DNA of 64,000 bases, taken from NCBI RefSeq assembly GCF_001273845.1, contig NZ_JHBW01000110.1, positions 1 through 64,000 on the forward strand. Direction: 5' to 3'. The DNA comes from Leucobacter musarum subsp. musarum. Lineage in GTDB: Bacteria > Actinomycetota > Actinomycetes > Actinomycetales > Microbacteriaceae. Positions 1 through 10,211 of this stretch are shown in pieces. Positions within the stretch are counted from its first letter, which is position 1. Each line of letters starts with the position of its first letter. A model generated the notes under the pieces. The model searched no databases and was not told the origin of the DNA. It was given only the letters and a program-made list of their open reading frames with translations. The position numbers were made by a program, and so were the translations under genes.

Positions 1-138
1 CAACGACCACCTGAAACCGCCTCGAGATCGGTCCGCGATCTGGTGAATCTCCGCTCACAGGTTCGTGGTGCGCCAGAGTGCGTGCGCAGGGTGCCGCGTG
101 CGGTGCTCAGCTCGCGCAGTCAACCCGCGCGGCTCCGC
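1..138. other. Intergenic edge, nothing recognised
   Basis: This is the stretch beyond the 3' end of hemA up to the window edge. I see no convincing coding frame, tRNA or terminator in it. Confidence 0.5.
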
Positions 139-1389
139 CTACGCCCGCTCGGCGGATTCGAGCCCGAAGAGCGCCGACAGCGCCTCCGAGGCCTCGTTCG
201 CGCGGCCCTCGCGCCCGAGCGAGCGGATGCGCGTGGTCGGGGCGTGCAGCAGGCGGCCGGTGAGGCGACGCAGGGCAGCCTCGACGTCGGCGACGGAATC
301 GGCGTCTGCGAGTTCGCCGTCGGTGCGGCGCGCGCGGCAGAGCTCCTCTTCGAGGATCGCGTTGACGTGACCGCGCAGCGCGAGCAGCACCGGCAGTGTG
401 TCTCTCTCGGCCTGGGAAGCACCGAATTCGACGGCGGCGTCGTGCACGATTTCGAGGGCCTCGTGTTCGGCTCCGAGTTCGGTGACCGGGGCGTGCTTCG
501 CGATGGTCTCGAGGTCGAGCAGTTCGATGCCGTCGATCTGTGTGACCCCGGGGTCGATGTTGCGCGGCATGCCGAGGTCGATGAGTAGTCGGGGGCCTCG
601 CGGAGCCGCACCCGTGAGCGGGGTGACGTCGGCCGCGGTGAGTAGCGGCTCTTCCGTGCGGCTGCAGGCGATGATGACGTCGGCGGCGTCGAGGGCGTCG
701 CGCAGCGAGGCGGGGTCGATCGCGATGAGGTCGTGGCTTGCGGCGTAGGCGGCAGCGCGGCCCGAGGGGGAGTGGACGCTGATGTGCTCGGCGCCGCGCG
801 ACCGGAGGGCCGCAACGGTCGCGCCCGCGTAGGCGCCGGTGCCGATGAGGAGCACGCGGGTGCCCTCCCACGACGGCACGCGGTGCTCGGCGAGGCGCAG
901 CGCGAGGCGCACCAGGGAGCGGCCCTGCGAGTGGATTTCGGTGCGGTGCTTGACGGTGCGCGAAGTGCGGGTAGCGGTCTGGAAGAGACGCTCAAGGTCG
1001 TTCGTGATGGTGCCGCGTTCGACGGCGTCGCTGTGCGCTCGACGCACCTGGCCTGCGATCTCCTCTTCGCCGACCACGGCTGACTTGAGTCCTGAGGCAA
1101 CGGCGAAAAGGTGCTCGGCGGCGCGGTGCTCGGTTTCGACGTCGACGGCGGTCGAGAGTGACGAGACGGGTACGCCGGCGGTTTCTGATATCTGCTCGAT
1201 GACCGCGTCGGCGATATCGTGCGGCGACTGCAGGTAGACCTCGAATCGGTTGCAGGTGGAGAGCACGACGGCCCCATCGACCCCTGCATCTTTAGTCAAC
1301 GCCTCAGTGATTTCCGTGGTGCGAGCGGTCAGTCGCTCGAGCAGCGGGAAAGAACACCCTCGGTGGTCGAAGGAGAGGCACAGCAGCAT
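139..1389 (-). CDS. hemA: Glutamyl-tRNA reductase HemA
   Basis: This enzyme reduces glutamyl-tRNA(Glu) with NADPH to glutamate-1-semialdehyde, the first committed step of C5 tetrapyrrole synthesis in the cytosol. The 416-residue length fits the family. The N-terminal catalytic domain carries the motif STCNRFEVY with the presumed nucleophile Cys46. A Rossmann-type NADPH domain follows at about 170-300 (VLLIGTGAYAGATVAAL), then a helical dimerisation tail. The ATG at 1389 starts with the family-typical MLLCLSFDHR. It is transcribed away from hemE, and its product goes to HemL, encoded at the end of the opposite operon. The shared 114-base intergenic region probably carries both promoters. Confidence 0.95.
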   Translation of the reverse strand: MLLCLSFDHRGCSFPLLERLTARTTEITEALTKDAGVDGAVVLSTCNRFEVYLQSPHDIADAVIEQISETAGVPVSSLSTAVDVETEHRAAEHLFAVASGLKSAVVGEEEIAGQVRRAHSDAVERGTITNDLERLFQTATRTSRTVKHRTEIHSQGRSLVRLALRLAEHRVPSWEGTRVLLIGTGAYAGATVAALRSRGAEHISVHSPSGRAAAYAASHDLIAIDPASLRDALDAADVIIACSRTEEPLLTAADVTPLTGAAPRGPRLLIDLGMPRNIDPGVTQIDGIELLDLETIAKHAPVTELGAEHEALEIVHDAAVEFGASQAERDTLPVLLALRGHVNAILEEELCRARRTDGELADADSVADVEAALRRLTGRLLHAPTTRIRSLGREGRANEASEALSALFGLESAERA

Positions 1390-1457
1390 AGTTTCTCGAT
1401 ACGTTTTCTGATCGGGATTTTGTGGAGAAATCGAGCAGGGTTTCGCCCGAACCTGAG

Positions 1458-1488
1458 CACATCAGATGTGTCACATCAGATCTATAAG
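1458..1488. promoter_or_regulatory. hemA-hemE intergenic repeats and hemE promoter candidate
   Basis: A 10-mer CACATCAGAT occurs twice (1458-1467 and 1472-1481). Between the copies lies a perfect GATGTG-T-CACATC inverted repeat (1465-1477). A -10-like TATAAG follows at 1483-1488, 15 bases before the hemE ATG. The layout suggests a regulator site over the hemE promoter and possibly hemA. I do not recognise the motif as that of a known haem regulator. Confidence 0.45.
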
Positions 1489-1503
1489 CTAGCATCTCGA
1501 CCG

Positions 1504-2616
1504 ATGAACTTCCTCCCAGCTTCGCATCCGCTGATCGACGGTCGAACGGTCGATTCGCCATTCGTCCGTGCTCTGCGCGGAGACCGCCCCCAGTTTACGC
1601 CTGTTTGGTTCATGCGGCAGGCCGGGCGTTCGCTGCCCGAGTACCGCGAGATCCGGGCAGATCACCGCATGCTCGACGCCTGCCTGAACCCCGAGCTCGC
1701 GAGTGAGATCACGCTGCAGCCGGTGCGGCGCCACGGCGTCGACGCGGCGGTGTTCTTCAGCGACATCGTGGTGCCGATGAAGCTGGTCGGCATCGATGTC
1801 GATCTCGTCGCCGGCCGCGGGCCAGTGTTCGCGAACCCCGTGCGTACGGCCGAAGACGTGGCGCGCGTGCGCGCCGAGTTCACGCCCGAGCGTCTGCATG
1901 CCGCGCTCGACCCGGTGCGCGAGGGCGTGCGACTCACGACGGAAGCGCTCGGCTCGACGCCGCTCATCGGGTTCACCGGAGCTCCGTTCACGCTCGCCGC
2001 ATACCTGGTCGAGGGCGGCCCGTCGCGCGATCACCTGCGGGCGCGCACGCTGATGCACTCCGACCCTGAGACGTGGGCATCACTGCTCGAATGGGTCGCG
2101 GATCTCTGCGGCGTCTTCCTGGAAGCCCAGGTCGAAGCGGGCGCGAGTGCCGTGCAGCTCTTCGATTCGTGGGCCGGATCCCTCTCCGTCGCCGATTATC
2201 GCGCCCACGTCGCGCCCGCGTCGCGGCGCACTCTCGAGCGCGTGCGCGACCTGAGCTACACCGTCGGCGAAGGGTACTCGTCTGAGACCCGCTCGGTGCC
2301 GGTCATCCACTTCGCCGTCGGGTCGGGTCACCTGCTCGAGGCACTGGTCGACGTCGGAATCGACACGCTCGGTGTCGACTGGCGCACCCCGCTCGACGAC
2401 GCGAGCCGCCGATTCGACAACGCGATCCCGCTGCAGGGCAACCTCGACCCGGCCTACCTGGGCGCGTCCCCCGAGGTGCTCGAAGCGCACCTGCACGACG
2501 TGCTGAAGCGCGGACAGCAGGCGCCCGCGCACGTGCTCAATCTCGGCCACGGCGTACCGCCTGAGACCGACCCCGAGGTGCTCACCCGCATCGTCTCGCT
2601 CGCCCATGCCTACTGA
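1504..2616 (+). CDS. hemE: Uroporphyrinogen decarboxylase HemE
   Basis: HemE decarboxylates the four acetate side chains of uroporphyrinogen III to give coproporphyrinogen III. The 370-residue protein carries the N-terminal signature PVWFMRQAGRSLPEYREIR, with the substrate-binding arginines, and GFTGAPFTLAAYLVEGG further in. I start at ATG 1504 because the family signature begins about 35 residues later. A longer upstream reading frame would run back through the promoter into hemA. It is the first gene of a six-gene operon. Its stop overlaps the hemY start by 11 bases, so translation is probably coupled. Confidence 0.95.
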   Translation: MNFLPASHPLIDGRTVDSPFVRALRGDRPQFTPVWFMRQAGRSLPEYREIRADHRMLDACLNPELASEITLQPVRRHGVDAAVFFSDIVVPMKLVGIDVDLVAGRGPVFANPVRTAEDVARVRAEFTPERLHAALDPVREGVRLTTEALGSTPLIGFTGAPFTLAAYLVEGGPSRDHLRARTLMHSDPETWASLLEWVADLCGVFLEAQVEAGASAVQLFDSWAGSLSVADYRAHVAPASRRTLERVRDLSYTVGEGYSSETRSVPVIHFAVGSGHLLEALVDVGIDTLGVDWRTPLDDASRRFDNAIPLQGNLDPAYLGASPEVLEAHLHDVLKRGQQAPAHVLNLGHGVPPETDPEVLTRIVSLAHAY

Positions 2617-4075
2617 TCGCCCGCGGCCGCGCTTCGCGGTCGTCGGCGGCGGGGTCTCGGGGCTGACGGCGGCGCGCGAACTTGCGCTCGCGGGCGCCCG
2701 AGTCGAGGTCATCGAGGGCGCCGCGCAGCTGGGCGGGCGCATCCGCGGTGCCGAGCTCGGGGGCGTCACCATCGACATTGGCGCGGAGTCTTTTGCGACG
2801 CGCGGTGGCACGGTTGCCGAGCTGATTCGCGAGATCGGGATGAGCGGCGAGATCGTGCGCCCGTCGGGCCTCGGCTCATGGGTGATCGACGGCCCGCGCG
2901 CCCTGCCGCTGCCCGCCGCGGGCACGCTGGGCATTCCGGCAACCCCGCTCTCGACCGCAACCGTTCGCGCCCTCGGCATCACCGGCGCTGTGCGCGCCGC
3001 GATAGAGCCCGCGCTGCCGCGCTCGGTCGGGCGCGACGCCGACTCGCTCGCCGCGCTGGTGCGCAGCCGCCTGGGCTCACGCGTGCTCGATCGTCTGGTG
3101 CGGCCAGTTTCACTGGGCGTGCACTCCGCCGACCCGGCGCGACTCGGCGTCGCCTCGGTGCCCGGCCTGGCCGCGGCATTCGCCGAGCGCGGATCGCTGA
3201 TTGCGGCCGCGAAGCCGCTGCGCGACAGCCAGGCTGCGGCCGGCGGCGCGGTCGCCGGGCTGCGCGACGGCATGACGTCGCTCATCGCGGGTCTCGCTCG
3301 CGAACTCGATCGGCTCGGGGTCACGGTGCGCACGGGCGAGAAAGTGCGCCGGATCGCCCCCGCGCCCGCAGACACCGCCGCAACGGACACCGGTAGCGCC
3401 TGGCAGATCTTCGACGCCGAGGGCGCGACGATCGCGACGGTCGACGGAGTCATTCTCGCGGTGCCGGAGGGTGTGGCGCGACGGCTCCTTGCCGACGACG
3501 CGACGGGCACGCCGACCGACCGCGTCGAGGTCGTCGCTCTCGCGATCGACGACGCGCGCTTGGACGCCGCGCCGCGCGGCACCGGTGCGCTCGTGTCGCG
3601 CGACGCAGTGGGGTCGGGCGGTGCCGACGGCGGCGCGGGATCGCGACGCGCACCCAGCCAGACCGGTGCGGCGCCGATCCTCGCCAAAGCACTCACGCAC
3701 GTCACCGCGAAGTGGCCGGAGCGTGCCCGCGATGCCGGCCCGGGTCGCCACCTCATCAGACTGTCGTACGGCCGCGCGGGATCGGCGCCCGAGACGGTCG
3801 GGCTCGACGACGCTGAGGTCCGCAGCATCGCCCGCTACGACGCGTCGCGCATTCTCGGCATCGACCTGCGGGCTGACGCGATCGTCGACCTCGCCCGATG
3901 CACCTGGCGCATGGGTCGCCCGCCCGGGTCTCGCGACTCGCGTCCGCTCTCGCCCCCGCCCGGGGTGACGCTCGCCGGCGACTGGGTCAGCGGCACCGGC
4001 TTGGCCGCGATCGTGCAGGGTGCCCGTACGGCGGCGGCCGAGGCGCTCGCCGCTGCGCCCGGCTCGTCGCAGTAG
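2606..4075 (+). CDS. hemY: Coproporphyrinogen III / protoporphyrinogen oxidase HemY (CgoX)
   Basis: This is an FAD-dependent oxidase of 489 residues. Residues 10-40 form the dinucleotide-binding fold (VVGGGVSGLTAARELALAG, acidic end VIEG), and the C-terminus has the FAD-closing segment LAGDWVSGTGLAAIVQGA. In actinobacteria this family oxidises coproporphyrinogen III to coproporphyrin III in the coproporphyrin-dependent haem pathway, so that is the more likely reaction here. A Gly/Ala/Ser-rich insertion at about 333-352 looks like a flexible loop. It overlaps hemE by 11 bases and is followed by hemC after 68 bases. The usual partners hemH and hemQ are not between them. Confidence 0.9.
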   Translation: MPTDRPRPRFAVVGGGVSGLTAARELALAGARVEVIEGAAQLGGRIRGAELGGVTIDIGAESFATRGGTVAELIREIGMSGEIVRPSGLGSWVIDGPRALPLPAAGTLGIPATPLSTATVRALGITGAVRAAIEPALPRSVGRDADSLAALVRSRLGSRVLDRLVRPVSLGVHSADPARLGVASVPGLAAAFAERGSLIAAAKPLRDSQAAAGGAVAGLRDGMTSLIAGLARELDRLGVTVRTGEKVRRIAPAPADTAATDTGSAWQIFDAEGATIATVDGVILAVPEGVARRLLADDATGTPTDRVEVVALAIDDARLDAAPRGTGALVSRDAVGSGGADGGAGSRRAPSQTGAAPILAKALTHVTAKWPERARDAGPGRHLIRLSYGRAGSAPETVGLDDAEVRSIARYDASRILGIDLRADAIVDLARCTWRMGRPPGSRDSRPLSPPPGVTLAGDWVSGTGLAAIVQGARTAAAEALAAAPGSSQ

Positions 4076-4143
4076 TTCGACACCCACCGCCTCCGCATCC
4101 GTATCATCAGCTTCACCCGCACCACCCCGAAAGGTCCACCGAC

Positions 4144-5148
4144 ATGAACGCCATCCTTCCCGCCAGCTCCGGCCGAGTCTTCCGCTCGGACGCGCCGCTC
4201 GCCGCCGCCCCCGGGCTGCTGCGCGTGGGCACGCGGGGCAGCGCGCTGGCGGTGTCTCAGACCACGACGGTCGCCGAGCAGATCGCCGAGGCGACCGGCC
4301 TCGACGTCGCGCTCGTCATCATCACCACGCACGGCGACGTGAGTCGCGCACCGCTGTCGCAGCTCGGCGGCACCGGCGTCTTCGTCAGCGCGCTGCGCGA
4401 TGCACTGCTCGGCGGGGAATGCGATCTCGCGGTGCACTCGCTCAAAGATCTGCCCACGGGGGCGTGCCCCGGCATCGCCCTGGGCGCCGTTCCCGTGCGC
4501 GCCGATGCGCGCGACGCGTTCTGCGCACGAGACGGCCTCACCCTCGCGGAGTTGCCGGCTGGAGCCCGCGTCGGCACCGGATCGCCGCGCCGCGTCGCCC
4601 AGATCCGCTCGCGCCGGCCCGACCTCGAGGTCCAAGATCTGCGTGGCAACGTCGACACCCGACTCGGCCGGGTCGGCGTCGACCTGGACGCCGTCGTGCT
4701 CGCCGCCGCCGGCCTCGACCGCATCGGCCGTGCCGAGGCCATCACCGAGCGCTTCCCACTCACCGACGCGCCGGCGGCTCCGGGCCAGGGCGCCCTCGCC
4801 ATCGAAGTGCGAGAGAGCGATGTGCACTCCGAGCCTTACGTCGCCGCGCTCGCCGCACTCGACCACGCCGAGTCGCGCGCCACGGCCATCGCCGAGCGCG
4901 CGCTACTCGCCACGCTGGAAGCCGGCTGCGCGGCGCCGATCGGTGCGTGCGCTGAGCTCGTGGGCGAGACCCTGCGATTGCGCGCCGTCGTCTACCGTGT
5001 CGATGGCACCGAGCAGCTCGCGGCGGAGGCAGAACTGCCGTGGAGCGCTGCCGACCCCAACGCCGCGACGGGGCTGGGGCGGCTGGTCGCGGGCGAGCTG
5101 CTCGCCGGCGGTGCCGCTCGGCTCGCCCCGCTCGGGAGCCCGGCGTGA
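4144..5148 (+). CDS. hemC: Porphobilinogen deaminase HemC
   Basis: HemC (hydroxymethylbilane synthase) polymerises four porphobilinogens into hydroxymethylbilane. The 334-residue protein has a non-conserved N-terminal extension of about 25 residues before LRVGTRGSALAVSQ. It also has the signature HSLKDLP and the dipyrromethane cofactor cysteine Cys262 in LEAGCAAPIGA. ATG 4144 follows a GAAAGG-type ribosome-binding site. The stop overlaps the GTG of hemD by four bases (GTGA), indicating coupled translation with the next enzyme of the pathway. Confidence 0.95.
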   Translation: MNAILPASSGRVFRSDAPLAAAPGLLRVGTRGSALAVSQTTTVAEQIAEATGLDVALVIITTHGDVSRAPLSQLGGTGVFVSALRDALLGGECDLAVHSLKDLPTGACPGIALGAVPVRADARDAFCARDGLTLAELPAGARVGTGSPRRVAQIRSRRPDLEVQDLRGNVDTRLGRVGVDLDAVVLAAAGLDRIGRAEAITERFPLTDAPAAPGQGALAIEVRESDVHSEPYVAALAALDHAESRATAIAERALLATLEAGCAAPIGACAELVGETLRLRAVVYRVDGTEQLAAEAELPWSAADPNAATGLGRLVAGELLAGGAARLAPLGSPA

Positions 5149-6074
5149 CGGAGCGCGAAGCGCCTGAGCGCGGTGTGACCGCGACCGGCATCACCGACCC
5201 CAGCGCGACCTCGTCGGCCGCCGACGCCGCGTACCGCGGGTCGCTCGCGGGCGCGCGGGTGCTCGTGACTCGCGGCGGTGCCGCGGCAGAGCGCGACGCT
5301 GAAGTGATCGCGGAGTTCGGCGGTGTGGCGATTGCAGTGCCCCTGACCGAGATCGTGCCGCCGACCGACCCCGAGGCGCTCGCCGAGGCGGCGGCAGCCT
5401 GGAACCGCGGCGACTACGACTGGCTGATCGTGACGAGCGCGAACGCCGCCGACGCGTTCGCGGCGGCCGGTGCGACGGTGTCAGGCAGCGCCGGTCTCAT
5501 CGCGGCGGTCGGCCCCGCGACGGCGGAGGCGCTCGCGGCGCACGGCCTCGATCCCGCGCTCGTCCCGGCGACCGATTACTCCGGAGCCGGTGTCGCGGCC
5601 GCCGTCATCGATCGCATCGCCGCCGAGACGCACACCAGCTCCGCAGCACCTCACGGTGCACGCGTATTGCTGCCGGTCTCGGAGATCGCCGATCGCACCG
5701 TTGAGTCTGCGCTCGAAACGGCCGGGCACTCGGTGACGCGAGTGACGGCCTACCGCAGTGTTGCCGCTGCCGCCGGCGAGGTGATCCCGCAGCTCATCGC
5801 CGACGGAAAGGTCGACGTCGTGCTCGTGCTCAGCGGCGCCGCGGCGCGCGAGCTGGCGCGGCGGGTGCCCGAACTCGCGGACCCTGTCGACACCACCGCG
5901 ACGGCGCCCCGGCCGCTCATTGCCGCAATCGGCGGACCGACCGCACGCGCTCTCGCCGAGCTCGGACTCGCCGCAGACGTTGTCGCCGACCCCCACACCG
6001 TTGCGAATCTGCTCGCCCGCGTTGCTCACGCCCGCGAATTCCCCCTGCCCCACCTCGGAGGTGCCCCCGCATGA
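5145..6074 (+). CDS. hemD: Uroporphyrinogen-III synthase HemD
   Basis: HemD cyclises and inverts ring D of hydroxymethylbilane to uroporphyrinogen III. The family is poorly conserved. The call rests on position between hemC and hemB, length (309 residues) and weak motifs: [16 protein letters not shown] near residue 35, [12 protein letters not shown] near 95, and the C-terminal [17 protein letters not shown] 5145 overlaps the hemC stop (GTGA). The stop in turn overlaps the hemB ATG (ATGA), so three genes run as a translationally coupled chain. The first about 25 residues are a non-conserved extension. Confidence 0.88.
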   Translation: MTEREAPERGVTATGITDPSATSSAADAAYRGSLAGARVLVTRGGAAAERDAEVIAEFGGVAIAVPLTEIVPPTDPEALAEAAAAWNRGDYDWLIVTSANAADAFAAAGATVSGSAGLIAAVGPATAEALAAHGLDPALVPATDYSGAGVAAAVIDRIAAETHTSSAAPHGARVLLPVSEIADRTVESALETAGHSVTRVTAYRSVAAAAGEVIPQLIADGKVDVVLVLSGAAARELARRVPELADPVDTTATAPRPLIAAIGGPTARALAELGLAADVVADPHTVANLLARVAHAREFPLPHLGGAPA

Positions 6075-7060
6075 TCCCCACCGTTCGCCCGCGCCGATTG
6101 CGCACCAGCGCCGCGATGCGCCGGCTGACCGCAGAAACCCGCATTCACCCCGCCGAGCTGGTGCTGCCGCTCTTCGTGCGCGAGGGCATCTCGGAACCGC
6201 AGGCCATCACCTCGATGCCCGGCGTGTACCAGCACACCGTCGACTCGCTGCGACGCGCCGCGACCGAGGCCGCGGAACTCGGCATCGGCGGCGTGATGCT
6301 GTTCGGCGTACCCGAGGTACGTGACGCGGTCGGCAGCGCCGCAGACGACCCGCAGGGCATCCTCAACGTCGCCACGCGTGCGCTGGCCGACGAAGTCGGC
6401 GACGCGCTGGTCGTGCAGACCGACCTGTGCCTCGACGAGTTCACCGATCACGGCCACTGCGGCGTACTCCGCGTGAACGCCGATCGCAGCGACGACCTCG
6501 TGGTCGACAACGACGCGACGCTTGAACGGTACCGGGCCATGGCGTTGGCGCAGGCCTCCGCGGGCTCCGCACTGCTGGGGCTCTCGGGCATGATGGACGG
6601 CCAGGTCGCCTCCGTGCGCGACGCCCTCGACGCGGAGGGGTTCCAAGACACCGCGATCCTCGCCTACTCCGCGAAGTATGCGTCAGCGTTCTACGGGCCG
6701 TTCCGCGAGGCCGTCGACTCGCAGCTCGTCGGCGATCGCCGCACCTACCAGCAAGATCCGGCGAACCGCCGCGAGGGGCTGCGCGAGGCCGAACTCGATC
6801 TCGCCGAGGGTGCCGACATCGTGATGGTGAAGCCGGCCATGAGCTACCTCGACGTGCTCGCCGACGTCGCCGCAGTGAGCCCCGTGCCCGTGTGGGCCTA
6901 CCAGGTGTCGGGGGAGGCTGCGATGATCGAAGCGGCCGCCGGCAACGGGTGGATCGACCGCGAGCGTGCCATCGAAGAGTCGGTGGTCAGCATTAAGCGT
7001 GCGGGCGCCGACGCCGTACTCACCTACTTCGCCACCGAGATCGCAGGATGGAACCGATGA
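6071..7060 (+). CDS. hemB: Delta-aminolevulinic acid dehydratase HemB
   Basis: HemB condenses two 5-aminolevulinates into porphobilinogen. It has 329 residues. The two Schiff-base lysines are Lys202 ([13 protein letters not shown]) and Lys254 ([12 protein letters not shown]). The metal-site stretch reads [14 protein letters not shown], so only two of the three zinc-binding cysteines of the E. coli type are present (Cys120, Cys130) with Asp122 between. I recall the same pattern from other actinobacteria, so it is probably ordinary for the phylum; it suggests a mixed or non-zinc metal site. The start overlaps hemD by four bases and the stop overlaps hemL by four. Confidence 0.95.
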   Translation: MIPTVRPRRLRTSAAMRRLTAETRIHPAELVLPLFVREGISEPQAITSMPGVYQHTVDSLRRAATEAAELGIGGVMLFGVPEVRDAVGSAADDPQGILNVATRALADEVGDALVVQTDLCLDEFTDHGHCGVLRVNADRSDDLVVDNDATLERYRAMALAQASAGSALLGLSGMMDGQVASVRDALDAEGFQDTAILAYSAKYASAFYGPFREAVDSQLVGDRRTYQQDPANRREGLREAELDLAEGADIVMVKPAMSYLDVLADVAAVSPVPVWAYQVSGEAAMIEAAAGNGWIDRERAIEESVVSIKRAGADAVLTYFATEIAGWNR

Positions 7061-8403
7061 CCGCACCGCTGATTCCCCACCCCGAGGCCGCCGGTAGCGC
7101 GGCCCTCTCCGAGCGCGCCTCACGCGTGATTCCCGGTGGCGTGAATTCGCCGGTTCGGGCTTACGGCTCGGTCGGGGGCACCCCCCGGTTCCTCGTCTCG
7201 GGTCGCGGCCCGTTCGTCACTGACGTCGACGGCAACGAGTACGTCGACCTCGTCGCCTCGTGGGGGCCCGCGCTGCTCGGTCACGCGCACCCTGCGGTCG
7301 TGCAGGCCGTGCAAGAGGCGGCGGCGCGCGGCCTCGGCTTCGGCGCCTCCGTGCCGCAGGAGGCCGAGCTTGCCGAAGAGATCATCGCGCGCGTGCCGCT
7401 CATCGAGCGCCTGCGTCTCGTCTCGACCGGCACCGAGGCGACGATGACGGCGATTCGCATCGCCCGCGGCGCCACCCAGCGCCCGCTGATCATCAAGTTC
7501 GCGGGGCACTACCACGGGCACTCCGATGGGTTGCTCGCGGAGGCCGGCTCCGGGCTCGCCACGCTCGCGATGCCCGGATCGGCCGGCGTGACCGCCGAGA
7601 CTGCCGGGCAGACGCTCGTGCTGCCCTACAACGACGTCGCCGCGCTCGAGGCAGCGTTCGCCGAGCACGGCGACCGCATCGCTGCGGTGATCGCCGAGGC
7701 CGCCGCCGCGAATATGGGCGTGCTGCCCCCGCTGCCCGGCTTCACCGAGGCGCTCATCGAGATCGCGCATCGCCACGGCGCGCTGGTCATTCTTGACGAG
7801 GTGCTCACCGGGTTCCGTGCGGGCCCGTCAGGGTTCTGGGGCATTGAGCAGTCGCGCGTCTCAGCGGGCGTCGCACCCGACCTGCTGACGTTCGGCAAGG
7901 TCGTCGGCGGCGGGCTGCCGCTCGCGGCACTGGGAGGCCGCGCCGAGCTCATGGACCTGCTCGCGCCCCTCGGCCCCGTGTACCAGGCAGGCACGCTGTC
8001 GGGCAATCCGCTCGCCGTTGCGGCCGGGCTCACCACCCTGCGTCACGCCGATGCCGCCGCCTACGAGCGTCTCGGCCACGCGGCCGACGTGCTTACGGGT
8101 GCGGTCTCGGCCGCGCTGACCGAAGCCGGTGTCGCGCACCGCGTGCAGCGCGCCGGTACCCTCTTCAGCGTGCTGTTCGGCGACTTCCCCGAAGCGCCGC
8201 GCGGGTACGCGGAGGTGCAGCAGCAGAATGTCGCAGCGCACCGCGCCTTCTTCCACGCGATGCTCGATCGCGGAGTCAACCTGCCGCCGAGCGCGTTTGA
8301 AGCGTGGTTCGTGACGGCCGCGCACGACGACGCGGCGCTCGCCCGCATCGTGGAGGCGCTGCCCGACGCGGCTCGCGCCGCCGCCGCTGTTACGGCAGGT
8401 TGA
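7057..8403 (+). CDS. hemL: Glutamate-1-semialdehyde 2,1-aminomutase HemL
   Basis: This PLP enzyme converts glutamate-1-semialdehyde from HemA to 5-aminolevulinate. The 448-residue class III aminotransferase fold has the PLP lysine Lys281 in [17 protein letters not shown], the cofactor aspartate in [10 protein letters not shown], and the N-terminal [14 protein letters not shown] chose ATG 7057 over ATG 7048. It gives the same ATGA overlap seen through the operon and has AGGA at the right distance. It closes the hem operon, and a short hairpin follows. Confidence 0.95.
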   Translation: MTAPLIPHPEAAGSAALSERASRVIPGGVNSPVRAYGSVGGTPRFLVSGRGPFVTDVDGNEYVDLVASWGPALLGHAHPAVVQAVQEAAARGLGFGASVPQEAELAEEIIARVPLIERLRLVSTGTEATMTAIRIARGATQRPLIIKFAGHYHGHSDGLLAEAGSGLATLAMPGSAGVTAETAGQTLVLPYNDVAALEAAFAEHGDRIAAVIAEAAAANMGVLPPLPGFTEALIEIAHRHGALVILDEVLTGFRAGPSGFWGIEQSRVSAGVAPDLLTFGKVVGGGLPLAALGGRAELMDLLAPLGPVYQAGTLSGNPLAVAAGLTTLRHADAAAYERLGHAADVLTGAVSAALTEAGVAHRVQRAGTLFSVLFGDFPEAPRGYAEVQQQNVAAHRAFFHAMLDRGVNLPPSAFEAWFVTAAHDDAALARIVEALPDAARAAAAVTAG

Positions 8404-8422
8404 GTGCCCGACTGTCGGGCAC
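8404..8422 (+). terminator. Hairpin after hemL
   Basis: GTGCCCGAC-T-GTCGGGCAC is a perfect 9-base inverted repeat directly behind the hemL stop. There is no U-tract. It may end or attenuate the hem operon before the next gene at 8449. Confidence 0.45.
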
Positions 8423-8436
8423 GCGCCGGGCAGGAG

Positions 8437-8442
8437 TAAGCT
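8437..8442 (+). promoter_or_regulatory. -10 box TAAGCT, leaderless start
   Basis: TAAGCT lies 6 bases before the GTG at 8449. Transcription would begin at or next to the start codon. The same arrangement recurs at several genes of the window. Confidence 0.5.
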
Positions 8443-8448
8443 TCCGGG

Positions 8449-8973
8449 GTGCATGAAACGATCGATATCCGTCGCGTGCGCCCCGAGGAGTACCCCGCCG
8501 TGGGTGCGCTCGTGCGGGCGGCGTATGAGGGGGATTACACGCTGAGCCCGGAGTACCTTGCCGAGATCGAAGACGTCGCCGCGCGCGATGTCGACTCCGA
8601 GGTGCTCGTCGCCGCTGACCGCGCAACCGGAGACGTGCTCGGCACGATCACCATTCCGCTCGCCGGTCGTGCACTCATGGACGACACCGTCGACGGAGAA
8701 TTCGACGTCCGCCTGCTTGGCGTCGCGCACGCGGCTCGGGGTCGCGGCGTCGGCGAAGCGATCATGCAGCATTCGGCTGGCATCGCGCGGTCGCGCGGTC
8801 TCGGTCGAATTGTGCTGCACACCGGTGAGCAGATGCGCGCGGCGCAGCGCCTCTACGAGCGCCTCGGGTACACGCGCATCCCTGACCGCGAGTTCGACAT
8901 TCTGACCCCCACGGGGTCGCGCCGCATCTTCGCGTACGGCCTCGACCTGGAGCCCGCGCCCGCGATGCCGTGA
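8449..8973 (+). CDS. GNAT family N-acetyltransferase
   Basis: This 174-residue protein is a single GNAT domain. It shows the acetyl-CoA binding signature LGVAHAARGRGVGEAIMQ (V-x-x-x-x-R-G-x-G-x-x) near residue 85-103 and the C-terminal AAQRLYERLGYTRIPDREF typical of the fold. The substrate cannot be told from sequence. It begins with GTG 8449 behind a TAAGCT -10, so it is likely expressed separately from the hem operon and without a 5' leader. It converges with purQ across a long hairpin. Confidence 0.85.
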   Translation: MHETIDIRRVRPEEYPAVGALVRAAYEGDYTLSPEYLAEIEDVAARDVDSEVLVAADRATGDVLGTITIPLAGRALMDDTVDGEFDVRLLGVAHAARGRGVGEAIMQHSAGIARSRGLGRIVLHTGEQMRAAQRLYERLGYTRIPDREFDILTPTGSRRIFAYGLDLEPAPAMP

Positions 8974-9040
8974 GTGTGAGGGTTACCGACGAGTCTGCGC
9001 CGAGATAACCCTCACACTCGTCGGTAACCCTCACATTCAC
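8970..9040. terminator. Long inverted repeat between convergent genes, two competing right arms
   Basis: Positions 8970-8993 pair with 9017-9040 over 24 bases with one G-U position; the stem includes the stop codon of the acetyltransferase. Within the loop, TAACCCTCACAC at 9006-9017 is a second exact complement to part of the left arm. There is no U-tract. It probably serves as a bidirectional terminator or RNA-end stabiliser for the acetyltransferase and purQ. Confidence 0.6.
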
Positions 9041-9171
9041 GCTGATGCGCGCGGCGGGCAGGTGCGCTGATGCGCGTGCGGCTGCGGGGCCCCAGCCGCT
9101 ACCGCACCCCGAACGCACGAGTGGCGGGCAACCCGAAGGTCGCCCGCCGCTCTGCTGTGCAGCAGTGCCGG

Positions 9172-9875
<704 letters not shown>

Positions 9876-9876
<1 letters not shown>

Positions 9877-10154
9877 CAGCGAGCCTCGCCGACGACCACG
9901 TCGACGGGTGCGCCGTCGACGCTGATCGCGACGACGTCTTCGATCACATCGTTCGACAGGATGTCGGCAGCGACCTGACGCACCTCGTCGAGCACCTCAG
10001 CGGTGGCCTCGGCGACCTGGAACTCGAAGCGCTTGCCGATGCGCACGTTCTCGAACTTCTCGTGGCCGAGACGAGCGAGCGCCCCCGTGGTGGCCTTACC
10101 CTGCGGGTCGAGCAGCTCGGCCTTGGGCATGACATCAACGACAATCGTGGGCAC
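9876..10154 (-). CDS. purS: Phosphoribosylformylglycinamidine synthase subunit PurS
   Basis: PurS is the small structural subunit that bridges PurL and PurQ. The 92-residue protein has the family pattern [14 protein letters not shown], then the [16 protein letters not shown] and C-terminal [13 protein letters not shown] segments. The start is GTG 10154, with a GGAG box 7 bases upstream and an A/T-rich AATATT farther up that could be its -10. It is co-transcribed with purQ. The 85 bases to purC hold a hairpin. Confidence 0.92.
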
Positions 10155-10211
10155 CCGGTCTCCAATTTCTCGTGGTGAAGCTCTGAATATTCTCGCACGG
10201 ATCGCGCAGGG

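Noticed and set aside
2080-3828. 582-codon minus-strand frame opposite hemE/hemY
   Set aside because: Low-complexity Arg/Ala/Ser translation, no family motif, fully overlapped by two haem genes.
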